Assembly: GCA_030653435.1 (NCBI GenBank)
Contig: JAURZI010000035.1
Coordinates: 1 to 64,000, forward strand
Source of the DNA: Methylovulum sp.
GTDB lineage: Bacteria > Pseudomonadota > Gammaproteobacteria > Methylococcales > Methylomonadaceae
Reading direction: 5' to 3'
DNA length: 64,000 nt
The position numbers and the translations under genes are program-made. Below the pieces are notes generated by a model that worked only from the letters and a program-made list of their open reading frames with translations, did not search any database and was not told where the DNA came from. Within the stretch, counting starts at the first letter, position 1, and each line of letters begins with the position of its first letter. Shown piece after piece: positions 9,430 to 18,335 of this stretch.

Positions 9430-10131
9430 TTATTTAAGCATCGTGGCGGCGTCTGTGATGCTGACAATATGGCCGTCATCCATTTCGGCTATGCGGTCGG
9501 CAAAGCTGAAAATACGTGCATCATGGGTCACAATCACCAGCACCCTATCGTGTTGTAAGGCCACTTCTTTCAGCAAATTCATGACATTATGCCCGCTTTG
9601 ATGGTCCAGTGCGCTGGTCGGCTCATCGCAGACGATCAGCCGTGGGCTATGCACCAGCGCGCGGGCGATGGCGACGCGTTGCTGCTGTCCGCCGGAAAGC
9701 TGGGCAGGCAATGAGGTCGTGCGCTCACCCAAGCCTACCCGTGCCAGCATCTCGGCGGCTTTGCGTTCTGCCGGGCCGCGCCTCATGCCGTTGATGATGA
9801 GCGGAATGGAGACGTTTTCGGCGGCGCTAAGCGATGGCAACAGATTATAGGCCTGAAAAACAAAGCCGATATTTTTTGCCCTGAAATTCAATTTGTCATA
9901 GCTACGCATAGCCAGCAGATCTTCTCCAAACAACTCGCAAGCCCCTTCATCCTGATCCAGGATGCCGGCGATGATCGATATTAACGTGGTTTTGCCGCAA
10001 CCGGAGGGGCCGACCAACATCATTAATTCGCCTAGCGCTATATCCAGATTGACACCACTCAGCGCTGTCACTTTTTGACCGTCGGTATCGTAAACTTTTA
10101 CCAGGTTTCGGCAATGCACGGCCGTATTCAT
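9430..10131 (-). CDS. ABC transporter ATP-binding protein, LolD/MacB/DevA type
   Basis: 233 residues. Walker [10 protein letters not shown] (about 42-50), Q-loop [18 protein letters not shown], signature [15 protein letters not shown] (about 143) and Walker [13 protein letters not shown] are all intact, as is the switch histidine VTHD. It powers the FtsX-like permease encoded 3 bp upstream. Length and motifs fit the o228 (LolD/MacB/DevA) group of exporters, which move lipids, peptides or drugs across the envelope rather than importing nutrients. Confidence 0.95.
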   Translation of the reverse strand: MNTAVHCRNLVKVYDTDGQKVTALSGVNLDIALGELMMLVGPSGCGKTTLISIIAGILDQDEGACELFGEDLLAMRSYDKLNFRAKNIGFVFQAYNLLPSLSAAENVSIPLIINGMRRGPAERKAAEMLARVGLGERTTSLPAQLSGGQQQRVAIARALVHSPRLIVCDEPTSALDHQSGHNVMNLLKEVALQHDRVLVIVTHDARIFSFADRIAEMDDGHIVSITDAATMLK

Positions 10132-10134
10132 GAT

Positions 10135-11295
10135 TTAGCCCTTGAACACAATGGCGGGTTCCAGCCGAATGACTTTCAAGATGCTGATTAATGCGACAAT
10201 AATACAAATCAGCGCGACGCCGCTGCCGCTGAAGACCAGTAATTGCCAAGGCAGTTTAAAAGCCAGTATGGTATGGCGCATCGAAAAACCGAACACTGCC
10301 GCCAACCCAACGCCTAGCCCATAGCCGATGCTGCCCACCAACACGGCTTGCAGCAAGATCATACGCAATAAGGTCAGGTTGCCCGCGCCCATCGCTTTCA
10401 GTACGCCAAACTGGCGTAAATTCTCGAGCGTAAAATTATAAAAAGTTTGTCCGGCAATTGCTGTGCCGACAATAAACCCTAATGCAATCGTAATGCCGAA
10501 ATTAATCGGGATACCGGTGTTGTTCATAAAATACTCATAGGTCAGGGCTTTAAAACCTGCTTGGGTATATGCCGCCAATCCTGTCGTCGCGCGGATGCGG
10601 CGCGTCAGCTCGACCGGATCCTGGCCTGGTTTGGCTTTTACCAGCACAAACGACAACAACTTGCGTTCTTTAGGCGCGTAACGCTTGGCGCGGGAATAGG
10701 TCGTGTAGACCACGGGTTGTGACTGGAAGGTGCGGGTGACTTTGGCGATACCGACGACGATGGCCCGACTGTCGTTCAATTCGAGGTCGTCGCCTATTTT
10801 TAGCGGGCTATTTTCGCCCCCCGGCAAGGCCGAAGGTTTACCCAGTTTGTCTCTGGCGCCGTCAATATCGACGATAACGGCATCACTGCGGCGCAAATCC
10901 TCAAGCTTGCCTTGCAGCATGACGGCAGGGCCGCCTATCAGGGTCGTGTCATCCAGGCCTATGACATTGCAGGTCTGGAACGTGCCGTCAGCCAGACGCG
11001 CTTTTAGCAGGCCTTTATATAGCGGCATCGCCCATTGCACGCCGGAAATGCCGCGCACCCGGTACAACTCGGTTTCCTGTAAGGGTTTGACGTCGTCGAT
11101 AAACTGCACTTTTGAGTCCATGACCCAAATGTCCGGCAAACCGACATCTGAGATAAAGCTATAGGAACGCGCCATTAACCCTAAAAAAATAGCCGGTTGT
11201 TGGGTCATGATCAACGACGCGAACGTCAGTCCCATGACAATGCCCAAGTATTTGCCCCTGTCCCCCATTAACATTTTTATCGCGATATGGTTCAT
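10135..11295 (-). CDS. ABC transporter permease, FtsX/MacB (DevC-like) family
   Basis: 386 residues. An N-terminal membrane segment (about 15-40) is followed by a large periplasmic MacB-like core domain (about 45-255) and three C-terminal transmembrane helices (about 265-380, with LRQFGVLKAMGAGN between helices). This is the FtsX permease plan. The start overlaps the stop of the TetR gene by 4 bp (ATGA), so regulator and exporter are co-transcribed. With the ATPase, adaptor and OMF it makes a complete ABC-type tripartite exporter. Confidence 0.92.
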   Translation of the reverse strand: MNHIAIKMLMGDRGKYLGIVMGLTFASLIMTQQPAIFLGLMARSYSFISDVGLPDIWVMDSKVQFIDDVKPLQETELYRVRGISGVQWAMPLYKGLLKARLADGTFQTCNVIGLDDTTLIGGPAVMLQGKLEDLRRSDAVIVDIDGARDKLGKPSALPGGENSPLKIGDDLELNDSRAIVVGIAKVTRTFQSQPVVYTTYSRAKRYAPKERKLLSFVLVKAKPGQDPVELTRRIRATTGLAAYTQAGFKALTYEYFMNNTGIPINFGITIALGFIVGTAIAGQTFYNFTLENLRQFGVLKAMGAGNLTLLRMILLQAVLVGSIGYGLGVGLAAVFGFSMRHTILAFKLPWQLLVFSGSGVALICIIVALISILKVIRLEPAIVFKG

Positions 11296-11942
11296 AGTGC
11301 CGGGTTTCCTGATAGTTTAACGGGCAGACCCAGAGCCGCTAGCGAAAAACGGGCGATGTGTTCGGAGCTGTTTTGTATCGCCGCCGGGTCGGCAATCAAT
11401 TCGGGAAATAAACGGTCAATAATCGAGCGTGAGTGCTTAAACATCAGGCATTGCCCGACGATACTCAACACGCAGCGGCTTACCAGTTCCGGGTTAGCCT
11501 CAGGCGCTAACAGCAGTCGGACAATATCTTCCAACACCGCGAACTCAGGCGCAATAGCCGTGGCGATAATGTCGTCCAGCGCTTTGGTGGGGTCGGCGAT
11601 TTCGCGGGTAATCAGTTTGCTGTGTAACCCCATGCAGCTGTTATCCAGCAAACGGTGCAAAAAATTATCGATAAACAAGGTCAGCCGCTGTTCGGCCGGT
11701 AAGTTTCTATCCAACGCGGCATTCTGCGGATAGCGTTGCTTGACTTCCTGAAACGCAAAGGCCAAGGCCTGGGTATAAAGCGCTTCTTTGCTGCGGAAAT
11801 AATAATTGACCGACGCGACATTAACATTGGCGCGGGTGCAGATCTCACGCACCGTCGCATCACGAAAACCGTATTCTGCAAACACTTCCACGGCAACTTG
11901 CAGCAAGCGGTCAAAAGTCAGTTCGGTAGTGGGCTCAGTCAT
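11292..11942 (-). CDS. TetR-family regulator, CecR/YbiH-like
   Basis: 216 residues. The N-terminal TetR helix-turn-helix is clear (VFAEYGFRDATVREICTRAN, VNVASVNYYFRSKEALY). The NVASVNYYF recognition segment and the longer C-terminal domain resemble CecR (DUF1956), which in Escherichia coli controls genes including a neighbouring ABC/HlyD exporter operon. Here the gene is first in the exporter operon and overlaps the permease gene by 4 bp, so autoregulation and ligand-dependent derepression of efflux are likely. The ligand is unknown. Confidence 0.9.
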   Translation of the reverse strand: MTEPTTELTFDRLLQVAVEVFAEYGFRDATVREICTRANVNVASVNYYFRSKEALYTQALAFAFQEVKQRYPQNAALDRNLPAEQRLTLFIDNFLHRLLDNSCMGLHSKLITREIADPTKALDDIIATAIAPEFAVLEDIVRLLLAPEANPELVSRCVLSIVGQCLMFKHSRSIIDRLFPELIADPAAIQNSSEHIARFSLAALGLPVKLSGNPAL

Positions 11943-12136
11943 TCCAACGGTTGTATTAAACGTTTGTTTAAAATAATTGTATGGGCATTATTTCTAAAGT
12001 GCAAGGTTTATCTGGCGCTAATCGCCGCCCTTCCTGACCGGGTTTTTAGCTTTTAAATACGCCAATTGATGCTTGAGCTACCTAGTTGGCATATAATGCC
12101 GCGCTTAGTTTTTATGATTCCTGACAGAGAGTTAAT

Positions 12137-12703
12137 ATGAAAAAAATAGCTGTATTTATGATGTCCTTACTGTTCTTTTTTGTTGCCGCTGCGGCTCATG
12201 CACATGGTCCCGTTCGCCAAAAAGCCGAAGAAGAAATTACTATCAATGCGCCGGCTGAAAAAGTCTGGTCTATCATCAAAAATTACGGTGATATGTCCTG
12301 GCTGCCCGGTATTAAAAGCACTACGGTTGATAACGGCAATAGCAAAGGCTCGATACGTGTTTTGACGTTAAAAGATGGCGGCACGATTACTGAGGAATTG
12401 AAAAAGTATGACGACAAAAAAATGTCTTATGCTTATAAAATCACCGACATCAGCACGCTGAAAACCATCACGCACTCCGGTGCTGAAGAAAAAGTGCCGG
12501 TATTGCCCGTGGACAATTACGCAGCCAGCATCGATCTGGAAGCCAAAGGCGACACTACCGTGGTATCCTGGAAAGCAGGCTATTACCGCGCTTATATGAA
12601 CAACAACCCGCCGGATGAAATGAATGAAGAAGCGGCCAACACGGCAGTGACGGCTATATTGAAATCCGGTTTGGCCAATTTGAAAGCCCTGGCTGAAAAG
12701 TAA
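12137..12703 (+). CDS. Periplasmic SRPBCC-family protein, MxaD-like
   Basis: 188 residues, with a clear signal peptide (residues 1-22, AAAAHAHG) and a SRPBCC fold (ITINAPAEKVWSIIKNYGDMSWLPGI). This matches MxaD, a periplasmic methylotrophy protein proposed to aid electron transfer from methanol dehydrogenase to cytochrome cL; assignment is from family resemblance and is not certain. GAGAG precedes the ATG, and a TATAAT box lies at 12092-12097 without a good -35. A YVTN beta-propeller gene follows 9 bp downstream, a pairing seen near PQQ-dependent alcohol oxidation genes. No dehydrogenase gene is present in the window. Confidence 0.75.
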   Translation: MKKIAVFMMSLLFFFVAAAAHAHGPVRQKAEEEITINAPAEKVWSIIKNYGDMSWLPGIKSTTVDNGNSKGSIRVLTLKDGGTITEELKKYDDKKMSYAYKITDISTLKTITHSGAEEKVPVLPVDNYAASIDLEAKGDTTVVSWKAGYYRAYMNNNPPDEMNEEAANTAVTAILKSGLANLKALAEK

Positions 12704-12712
12704 GGATTTTTA

Positions 12713-13669
12713 ATGCTGGGTTTGAAAGCTTCGGCGCTGGCGATAATTGCCGTTTGTTTATCGACGCCGCTGGTTGCGGCGCCTTACGCTTACATCAGCA
12801 ACCAGTTAAGCGATAGCGTGTCTATCATTGATACCGCCAACCGCACTGTCGTCGATACCGTAACGGTCACCGGCAAACCGGCGGGCGTGGCGGTGGCTCC
12901 AGATGGCAAGCTGTGCTATATCAGTACGCCGGAAGGGCACGGCTTTGCCGTTTTGGACACCCAACAGCGGCGCGTCAGCAAAACGGTCAAGGTCAGCGAT
13001 GGCGCGCTGGGTATTGCCGTCAGTCCTGATGGCAAGCGGATTTTTGTCGCGGACTGGTATAACAATACCGTGGCTATGGTAGCAGCCGGTAGCTATGACA
13101 TCCTTAATACGGTTGCCGTTGGGCAATCACCATCGGGTTTGGTCGTTAGCCCTGACAATCGCTGGTTATATGTGGCCAACCGCCTCAGCAATTCGGTTTC
13201 CAAAATAGATTTGCGGGATTTTTCCGTTAAAAAAACGGCGGCTGTAGGCACGCATCCGTTCGGTTTGACGATAGACGGCAGGGGTGAACGCTTGTATGTC
13301 GCCAATGTACAAAGCGATGATGTCACGGTGTTGGATGCGGCGCACATGCAGGCTATCGCCACGGTCAACGTGAATATGTTGCCTTATGCGGCGGCATTGG
13401 CGCTGAATGACAGTCGCTTGTTCGTGACCAATCAGGATGACGGCTCGGTTTCGGTGATTGATACGGCAAGCTTAAAGGAAATCGCCTTGATTCCGGTAGG
13501 TGAAAAGCCCGAAGGCATCAGCACTCATCCTGACGACAGGCATGTGTATGTGGCTAACTGGTTTGACAGTAATGTTTCCGTAATCGACGCAAAAACCCTG
13601 CGGGTGGTCGATACCATTAAAACAGGCGAGGGCAGTCGTGCTTTCGGACAATTTATTGCCACACATTAA
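12713..13669 (+). CDS. Secreted YVTN beta-propeller protein (YncE-like)
   Basis: 318 residues. A signal peptide (about 1-22) is followed by seven or so repeats of about 42 residues with the pattern VSIIDTANRTVVDTV, GVAVAPDGK, YVANRLSNSVS, LYVANVQSDDV, typical of YVTN/lactonase-type beta-propellers. Such proteins occur beside PQQ-dependent dehydrogenase genes, but their exact role is unknown. The gene lies 9 bp after the MxaD-like gene and 17 bp before the 95-residue gene, so the three probably form one transcript ending at the double hairpin at 13978-14044. Confidence 0.88.
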   Translation: MLGLKASALAIIAVCLSTPLVAAPYAYISNQLSDSVSIIDTANRTVVDTVTVTGKPAGVAVAPDGKLCYISTPEGHGFAVLDTQQRRVSKTVKVSDGALGIAVSPDGKRIFVADWYNNTVAMVAAGSYDILNTVAVGQSPSGLVVSPDNRWLYVANRLSNSVSKIDLRDFSVKKTAAVGTHPFGLTIDGRGERLYVANVQSDDVTVLDAAHMQAIATVNVNMLPYAAALALNDSRLFVTNQDDGSVSVIDTASLKEIALIPVGEKPEGISTHPDDRHVYVANWFDSNVSVIDAKTLRVVDTIKTGEGSRAFGQFIATH

Positions 13670-13686
13670 ATAAGATAGGAAACGAA

Positions 13687-13974
13687 ATGGCTGAAACAGT
13701 GGATGAACTGACAGTGACTTATGAAGACGGCGGCATTGAAACCGTTAAGGAACTGGACAAAAAAGTGTTGACCAAAGGAGCCTGGGCTACGGTGATGTAC
13801 CGTTATCAGGACTGGAACCGCGCGAAAGAGGAATATGGCCCGGACAAATACACGATACGCCGTTACCAAAAACGCAATGGCGAATATCAGCAAAAATCGA
13901 AGTTCAATATTTCCAGTAAAGACCAGGCGAAAAGCATTATCGCCGCTTTAGAAGAATGGATAGATAAGGAATAA
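13687..13974 (+). CDS. Conserved-looking 95-residue hypothetical protein
   Basis: 95 residues, no signal peptide or membrane segment, rich in charged residues (YEDGGIETVKEL, YRYQDWNRAKEEYGPDKYTI, ALEEWIDKE). AGGA lies about 8 nt before the ATG. It is the third gene of the MxaD-like / beta-propeller transcript. I do not recognise a domain. The absence of a signal peptide separates it from its two exported neighbours. Confidence 0.75.
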   Translation: MAETVDELTVTYEDGGIETVKELDKKVLTKGAWATVMYRYQDWNRAKEEYGPDKYTIRRYQKRNGEYQQKSKFNISSKDQAKSIIAALEEWIDKE

Positions 13975-13977
13975 GCA

Positions 13978-14005
13978 CATAGCTTGGGCATACCGCCAAG
14001 CTATG
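13978..14005. terminator. Hairpin 1 of double terminator
   Basis: Perfect 10-bp stem catagcttgg / ccaagctatg with an 8-nt loop, starting 3 bp after the stop of the 95-residue gene. It lacks a T-run, but a second strong hairpin follows at once. Confidence 0.6.
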
Positions 14006-14009
14006 GGCG

Positions 14010-14044
14010 GGCGGCGCTTATACCCTTTGAGCACAAGCGCCGCC
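14010..14044. terminator. Hairpin 2 of double terminator between convergent genes
   Basis: Perfect 10-bp GC-rich stem ggcggcgctt / aagcgccgcc with a 15-nt loop, between the plus-strand trio and the minus-strand carbonic anhydrase gene. It could end transcription from both sides. No U-tract is seen. Confidence 0.6.
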
Positions 14045-14073
14045 GCTAACCCGGCTTACAGGTTTTGACGGTT

Positions 14074-14646
14074 TCAGGCGCCTGCGGCGGTAGCCTCAGG
14101 AACTTCGATTAATCGTCCTGATTTGACATCGTAGATATAGCCGTAAACAGGAATGTCGGAAGGCACTAACGGATGCGACTTAATCCGCACGACATCTTCC
14201 AATACGCTTTGCGCCTGGTCTTTGATCGTCAGCCAGTCGATGTATTTGCCTTCGGCAGAACCGGGGCCTTCACAGCAATCATGCCAGCCGTCGGCATCAA
14301 CAGATGCAGTTTTCAAACTGCTGCCCAGCAAGTCACGCATAATCTCATCGGTGAAGGTTTCCATGCCGCAATCGGTGTGGTGGACAACAAACCATTCACG
14401 GGTGCCTAGCAATTTATACGAAATGACCAGTGAACGTATCGCATCATCACTGGCTCTGCCGCCGGCATTGCGGATGACATGGGCATCGCCTTCAGACAAT
14501 CCGGCGTATTTGGCCGGATCCAGGCGCGCGTCCATGCAGGTCAGGATGGCGAAATGACGGCCTGGAGGCATCGGCAGGTCGCCTTTGTCAAAATTGGTTG
14601 CGTAATCGCGGTTAGCCATCAAAACTTCATTGAGTATCGTGCTCAT
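14074..14646 (-). CDS. Beta-class carbonic anhydrase
   Basis: 190 residues. It interconverts CO2 and bicarbonate. The zinc ligands are visible: Cys in [10 protein letters not shown] (about residue 37, with the Asp-Arg dyad) and His/Cys in VVHHTDCGM (about 88-93). [16 protein letters not shown] follows as in the small type of beta-carbonic anhydrase. There is no signal peptide, so it is cytoplasmic. In a methylotroph it could serve CO2 released by formate oxidation, which is inference. It is transcribed towards the MxaD-like group, separated by the double hairpin. Confidence 0.92.
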   Translation of the reverse strand: MSTILNEVLMANRDYATNFDKGDLPMPPGRHFAILTCMDARLDPAKYAGLSEGDAHVIRNAGGRASDDAIRSLVISYKLLGTREWFVVHHTDCGMETFTDEIMRDLLGSSLKTASVDADGWHDCCEGPGSAEGKYIDWLTIKDQAQSVLEDVVRIKSHPLVPSDIPVYGYIYDVKSGRLIEVPEATAAGA

Positions 14647-14795
14647 GGGTGTTCCTCTTTATAGTTATGGATATTGTTGTTTTGTCAATGCAGGCGCTGG
14701 ATGCCTACATTAGCGATTAGTAATGTATCATAAGTTTTTCATTTAGAAAGCGTGTTAATGACTCTTGAACGGGGTCGTTTTCAGACTGGAGTGCC

Positions 14796-16280
14796 ATGTA
14801 CCCATTACCTACTACACTTTATCGCGCAGCTGACATTAAAGCGCTGGAGCAATGCGCCATACAGGAGCACGGCATTGCCGGTCTGATCTTGATGGGCAGT
14901 GCTGGAGACGCTATTTTCCAATGCCTGAAGGCTAGGTGGCCGGATGCGATGTCCATCGCCGTCGTCTGCGGTTGCGGCAATAATGCCGGTGACGGTTTTA
15001 TCGTCGCCGCATTGGCGTCGGCGGCGGGATTACGGGTTACTGTCTACGCCGTAGCTGACCCTGAAAACCTTAAAGACGATGCGCTGGCGGCTTATCGGCA
15101 ATATAAGGCGGCGCAAGGCCGGGTTGTTTTGTTCCAGCCAGCACAACAGCTAACCGCCGATGTCATCGTCGATGCGCTGTTGGGTACGGGCCTGGATAGG
15201 CCGGTGACCGGATTATATCGCGCGGCTATTGAAGCCATCAATGCCAGCCCTGCGCCGGTTATCGCCGTGGACATACCGTCGGGTTTGTCCGCCGATACCG
15301 GCAACGTCATGGCCTGCGCGGTAAAAGCGGCGTGTACCGTGACCTTTATAGGCCTGAAACAGGGCTTGTTTTCAGGGCAGGCGGCGGATTATTGCGGTGA
15401 CATTGCTTATGCGTCCTTGGCGGTGCCCGATGCGGTGTTCCAATCATTGCCGTCAAGCGTTTATCGGGTGCAGCGAGAAAGCTGGCCTCGTCGCGCCCGT
15501 TGTGCACATAAAGGCAATAATGGGCATGTACTGGTCATCGGCGGCGATGCCGGTTATTCCGGGGCAGCCCGCTTGGCAGCGGAGGCGGCTTTACGGGTAG
15601 GGGCAGGTTTGGTTAGTGTCGCGACGCGGGCGGAACATGCGGCTTTAATGAATGTGCATCGGCCTGAACTGATGTGTCACGGTGTAGAAACAGCCGGACA
15701 GCTTGAACCGCTGCTGGCAAAAATTGACGTGCTGGTGTTAGGGCCGGGTTTAGGGCAAAGCGCTTGGGCGAAAGCGCTGTTTGCCGTGGCGGTGGATGCA
15801 GGCAAACCTGTGGTCGTTGATGCCGACGGCTTGAATCTGCTGGCGGCTAAGCCGATGGCTAAACCAGACTGGATATTAACCCCGCATCCCGGTGAAGCGG
15901 CCAGGTTATTGGTGTGTACCACCGCAGACATACAACAGGACCGGTTTGCTGCCGCCAAGGCGATACAAGCCAAGTTTGGCGGTATCACCGTGCTTAAGGG
16001 GGCGGGCACGCTAATCGCTTCCGGGCATGATCTGGCCGTTTCCACGACCGGTAATCCCGGCATGGCGACAGGCGGTATGGGCGATGTCTTGTCAGGCGTG
16101 ATCGCGGGCTTGTTGGCTCAGGGCAGGCCGGTTGCCGACGCGGCACAGCAAGGTGTGTATATACACGGCTGGGCTGCGGATCTGGCGGCTGCAAATGGCG
16201 GTGAACGGGGCTTGTTGGCGAGCGATTTAATGCCGTATTTAAGGCGGCTGGTAAACGGCAACACGGACGCTGAACTATGA
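14796..16280 (+). CDS. nnr: Bifunctional NAD(P)H-hydrate epimerase / dehydratase
   Basis: 494 residues. The N-terminal half (about 1-215) is the YjeF_N epimerase domain (CGCGNNAGDGFIVA, DALLGTGLDRPV, VDIPSGLSADTG). The C-terminal half (about 225-490) is the ribokinase-like ADP-dependent dehydratase (HVLVIGGDAGYSGAARLA, VLGPGLGQS, LTPHPGEAARLL, VSTTGNPGMATGGMGDVLSG). The enzyme repairs hydrated NAD(P)H. It starts the conserved cluster nnr-tsaE-ami-mutL-miaA, overlapping tsaE by 4 bp. Confidence 0.96.
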   Translation: MYPLPTTLYRAADIKALEQCAIQEHGIAGLILMGSAGDAIFQCLKARWPDAMSIAVVCGCGNNAGDGFIVAALASAAGLRVTVYAVADPENLKDDALAAYRQYKAAQGRVVLFQPAQQLTADVIVDALLGTGLDRPVTGLYRAAIEAINASPAPVIAVDIPSGLSADTGNVMACAVKAACTVTFIGLKQGLFSGQAADYCGDIAYASLAVPDAVFQSLPSSVYRVQRESWPRRARCAHKGNNGHVLVIGGDAGYSGAARLAAEAALRVGAGLVSVATRAEHAALMNVHRPELMCHGVETAGQLEPLLAKIDVLVLGPGLGQSAWAKALFAVAVDAGKPVVVDADGLNLLAAKPMAKPDWILTPHPGEAARLLVCTTADIQQDRFAAAKAIQAKFGGITVLKGAGTLIASGHDLAVSTTGNPGMATGGMGDVLSGVIAGLLAQGRPVADAAQQGVYIHGWAADLAAANGGERGLLASDLMPYLRRLVNGNTDAEL

Positions 16281-16705
16281 AAACCTATCTGCATAACACT
16301 GCGGAGACCGAGCAGTTTGGCGCGGCGCTATGGCGGTTGTTACCGGCAACAGGTCTGATTTTCCTGCATGGAGACCTAGGCGCAGGCAAAACCACATTAG
16401 TCAGGGCTTATTTGAGGGCGGGCGGTTTTACCGGAACGGTTAAAAGCCCAACCTATACCTTGGTGGAAGAATATACGCTCGATGGCCGCAAGATCTGTCA
16501 TTTCGATTTATACCGGCTTACCGATCCCGAAGAATTGGAATGGATAGGGATAAGGGATTATTTTACTGAGGGATGCGTGTGTTTTATCGAATGGCCGGAG
16601 CGCGGCCTGGGTTTTTTGCCGGAATCCGATGTCAGCATCAGCTTGGCCGTCGAAGGCGCAGGCCGCTCATTAACTATCAGTGGTTTGGATGATGAGAAAA
16701 AATAA
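16277..16705 (+). CDS. tsaE: tRNA threonylcarbamoyladenosine biosynthesis ATPase TsaE
   Basis: 142 residues. TsaE supports t6A37 tRNA modification together with TsaB and TsaD. Walker A GDLGAGKTT (about 32-40), SPTYTLVEEY and the HFDLYRL motif are intact. It overlaps nnr by 4 bp and is followed by the amidase gene, the usual gammaproteobacterial order. Confidence 0.96.
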   Translation: MKTYLHNTAETEQFGAALWRLLPATGLIFLHGDLGAGKTTLVRAYLRAGGFTGTVKSPTYTLVEEYTLDGRKICHFDLYRLTDPEELEWIGIRDYFTEGCVCFIEWPERGLGFLPESDVSISLAVEGAGRSLTISGLDDEKK

Positions 16706-16764
16706 TTAAAGCCGGTCTGGAAAAACAAAGACATACTGTTATAATCTAATCCAAATTATAACTT

Positions 16765-18099
16765 ATGCCTGTTGCTGCTATGAGAAACTATTGTAAGATT
16801 CTGTTTATCCTGGGATTACAGTTATTGTCTGTAGCGAGCTATGCAGAGCAAACCAGTGCCAAGTCGATCAAGGTCAATTCTTTAAGTTATTCTGCGGTGT
16901 CCCAGCGTGCGCGGATGTCGTTTGCGGTGACGTCTTCACCCAAACATCGTGTTTTTGTGTTGGATAATCCTTCACGATTAGTCATCGACATTAAAAATGC
17001 CGCATTGGATCAGGCCTTAAACCAGCCATCGCCTAATCATCCCCTGTTCGCCAAGGTTAGGGCTGCGGCTAAAAACAGCACCGATTTAAGAATAGTCGTT
17101 GACTTGAAAAAAGCCGTCAGTGCAGAGAATTTCTCTTTAAGCACCAATAATAAAGACGGCCACCGTTTATTCGTTGACTTGATTAACAAAACAACGGCTG
17201 TACCCGCTAAGATGACGACTAAGCTGGCTGCTGAAACAACCGCTGTGCATAAACCTGGCGCTGTTAAGCCCGTAACAGCAAAGCCTGAACACGATCGTAT
17301 AGAGCCTGAAAAAGCCGAGTCCGAAAGTACCGGCGGCGGTGGCATGGTTGCTGTTAAATCAGCCCGCCTTAACGCGGTCGCAACGAAAGAGAAAACCATA
17401 GTCGTAGCGCTAGATGCCGGGCATGGCGGCGACGATCCGGGCGCCCAGGGACCACAAGGCACCGAGGAAAAGAAGGTGACATTTGCGATTGCGACAAAAC
17501 TGGCGGCCTTGATAAATGGCCAATCCGGCATGAAAGCCGTCATGATACGCAAAGGCGATTATTACATCGGCCTTAGAAAGCGGATGCAACTTGCCAGGGC
17601 CGCCAAAGCAGATTTGTTTATTTCAATCCATGCCGACGCTTTTGAAGATGCGTCGGTGCGCGGCGCGTCGGTATACACCTTGTCTACTCGCGGGGCTTCC
17701 AGTGAAGCGGCGCATTGGCTGGCTAAAAGCGAAAACGCATCCGAAGTCGGCGGCGTCAACCTCAGCGACAAAGAAAATGTGCTGGCATCGGTGTTGCTGG
17801 ATTTATCGCAAACGGCCACGCAGCAAGCCAGCCTTGACGTTGCCAACAACGTCCTGAAAAAATTTCAAACGATTAGCGTGCTGCACAAGGAATCCGTACA
17901 AAAAGCGGGGTTCATTGTCTTAAAATCACCTGATATCCCCTCTATTTTGGTAGAAACTGCATTTATCTCAAACCCATTGGAAGAACAGAACCTGACCAGC
18001 ATTCGCTATCAAGCGAAAATGGCACAGGCTATTTTTATGGGTGTGCGTAACTATTTTAGAAAATCCGTGCCTGTCGAAAGCCGTATGGCTGCACTGTAG
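16765..18099 (+). CDS. N-acetylmuramoyl-L-alanine amidase with AMIN domain
   Basis: 444 residues (start may instead be the ATG at 16780; neither has a strong ribosome binding site). A signal peptide (about 1-28) is followed by an AMIN septal-targeting domain (about 35-140), a Thr/Ala/Lys-rich linker, and an Amidase_3 zinc domain (about 210-435) with ALDAGHGGDDPGAQG, the SIHADAF histidine and LVETAFISNP carrying the catalytic glutamate. It cleaves septal peptidoglycan during daughter cell separation, as AmiB/AmiC do. Position after tsaE and before mutL corresponds to AmiB. The C-terminus has no LysM domain. Confidence 0.94.
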   Translation: MPVAAMRNYCKILFILGLQLLSVASYAEQTSAKSIKVNSLSYSAVSQRARMSFAVTSSPKHRVFVLDNPSRLVIDIKNAALDQALNQPSPNHPLFAKVRAAAKNSTDLRIVVDLKKAVSAENFSLSTNNKDGHRLFVDLINKTTAVPAKMTTKLAAETTAVHKPGAVKPVTAKPEHDRIEPEKAESESTGGGGMVAVKSARLNAVATKEKTIVVALDAGHGGDDPGAQGPQGTEEKKVTFAIATKLAALINGQSGMKAVMIRKGDYYIGLRKRMQLARAAKADLFISIHADAFEDASVRGASVYTLSTRGASSEAAHWLAKSENASEVGGVNLSDKENVLASVLLDLSQTATQQASLDVANNVLKKFQTISVLHKESVQKAGFIVLKSPDIPSILVETAFISNPLEEQNLTSIRYQAKMAQAIFMGVRNYFRKSVPVESRMAAL

Positions 18100-18139
18100 T
18101 CGACATATACTTTAAGCGCTTAAGTTTTCGGTTTTTTAT

Positions 18140-18213
18140 GTAGGGTACACATCGCGTATCTTTTTAGAATTGTGATAACAATCAATGTAAAAGGTACGCG
18201 ATGCGTATCCTAC
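18140..18213. repeat. 74-bp imperfect palindromic element
   Basis: The left arm gtagggtacacatcgcgtat and the right arm (read in reverse) gtaggatacgcatcgcgtac match over about 23 bp with three mismatches, around a centre containing the inner palindrome attgtgataacaat. The end motif cgatgcgtaccctac also occurs alone at 56831-56845. This is typical of a small non-autonomous palindromic repeat (REP/MITE-like). No gene is encoded. Confidence 0.65.
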
Positions 18214-18335
18214 GAAACAAGTGTAAAAACCGTATTGTGACTGTGCGAAGTATAGGCGGGTGTGCCGGGTTTGGACCGACTCAAAATCTAGGGTAGTTTT
18301 TATACCTTGCCCTTCAACTTTCCCTTGCTGAAGAA

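Noticed and set aside
6945-11295. Efflux operon as the type I secretion system of the RTX proteins
   Set aside because: The permease is FtsX/MacB-like with a separate ATPase, and the operon carries its own TetR regulator, unlike HlyB-type exporters.
18112-18123. 12-bp palindrome ttaagcgcttaa after the amidase gene as terminator
   Set aside because: There is no loop and no U-run directly after it; it may be chance.
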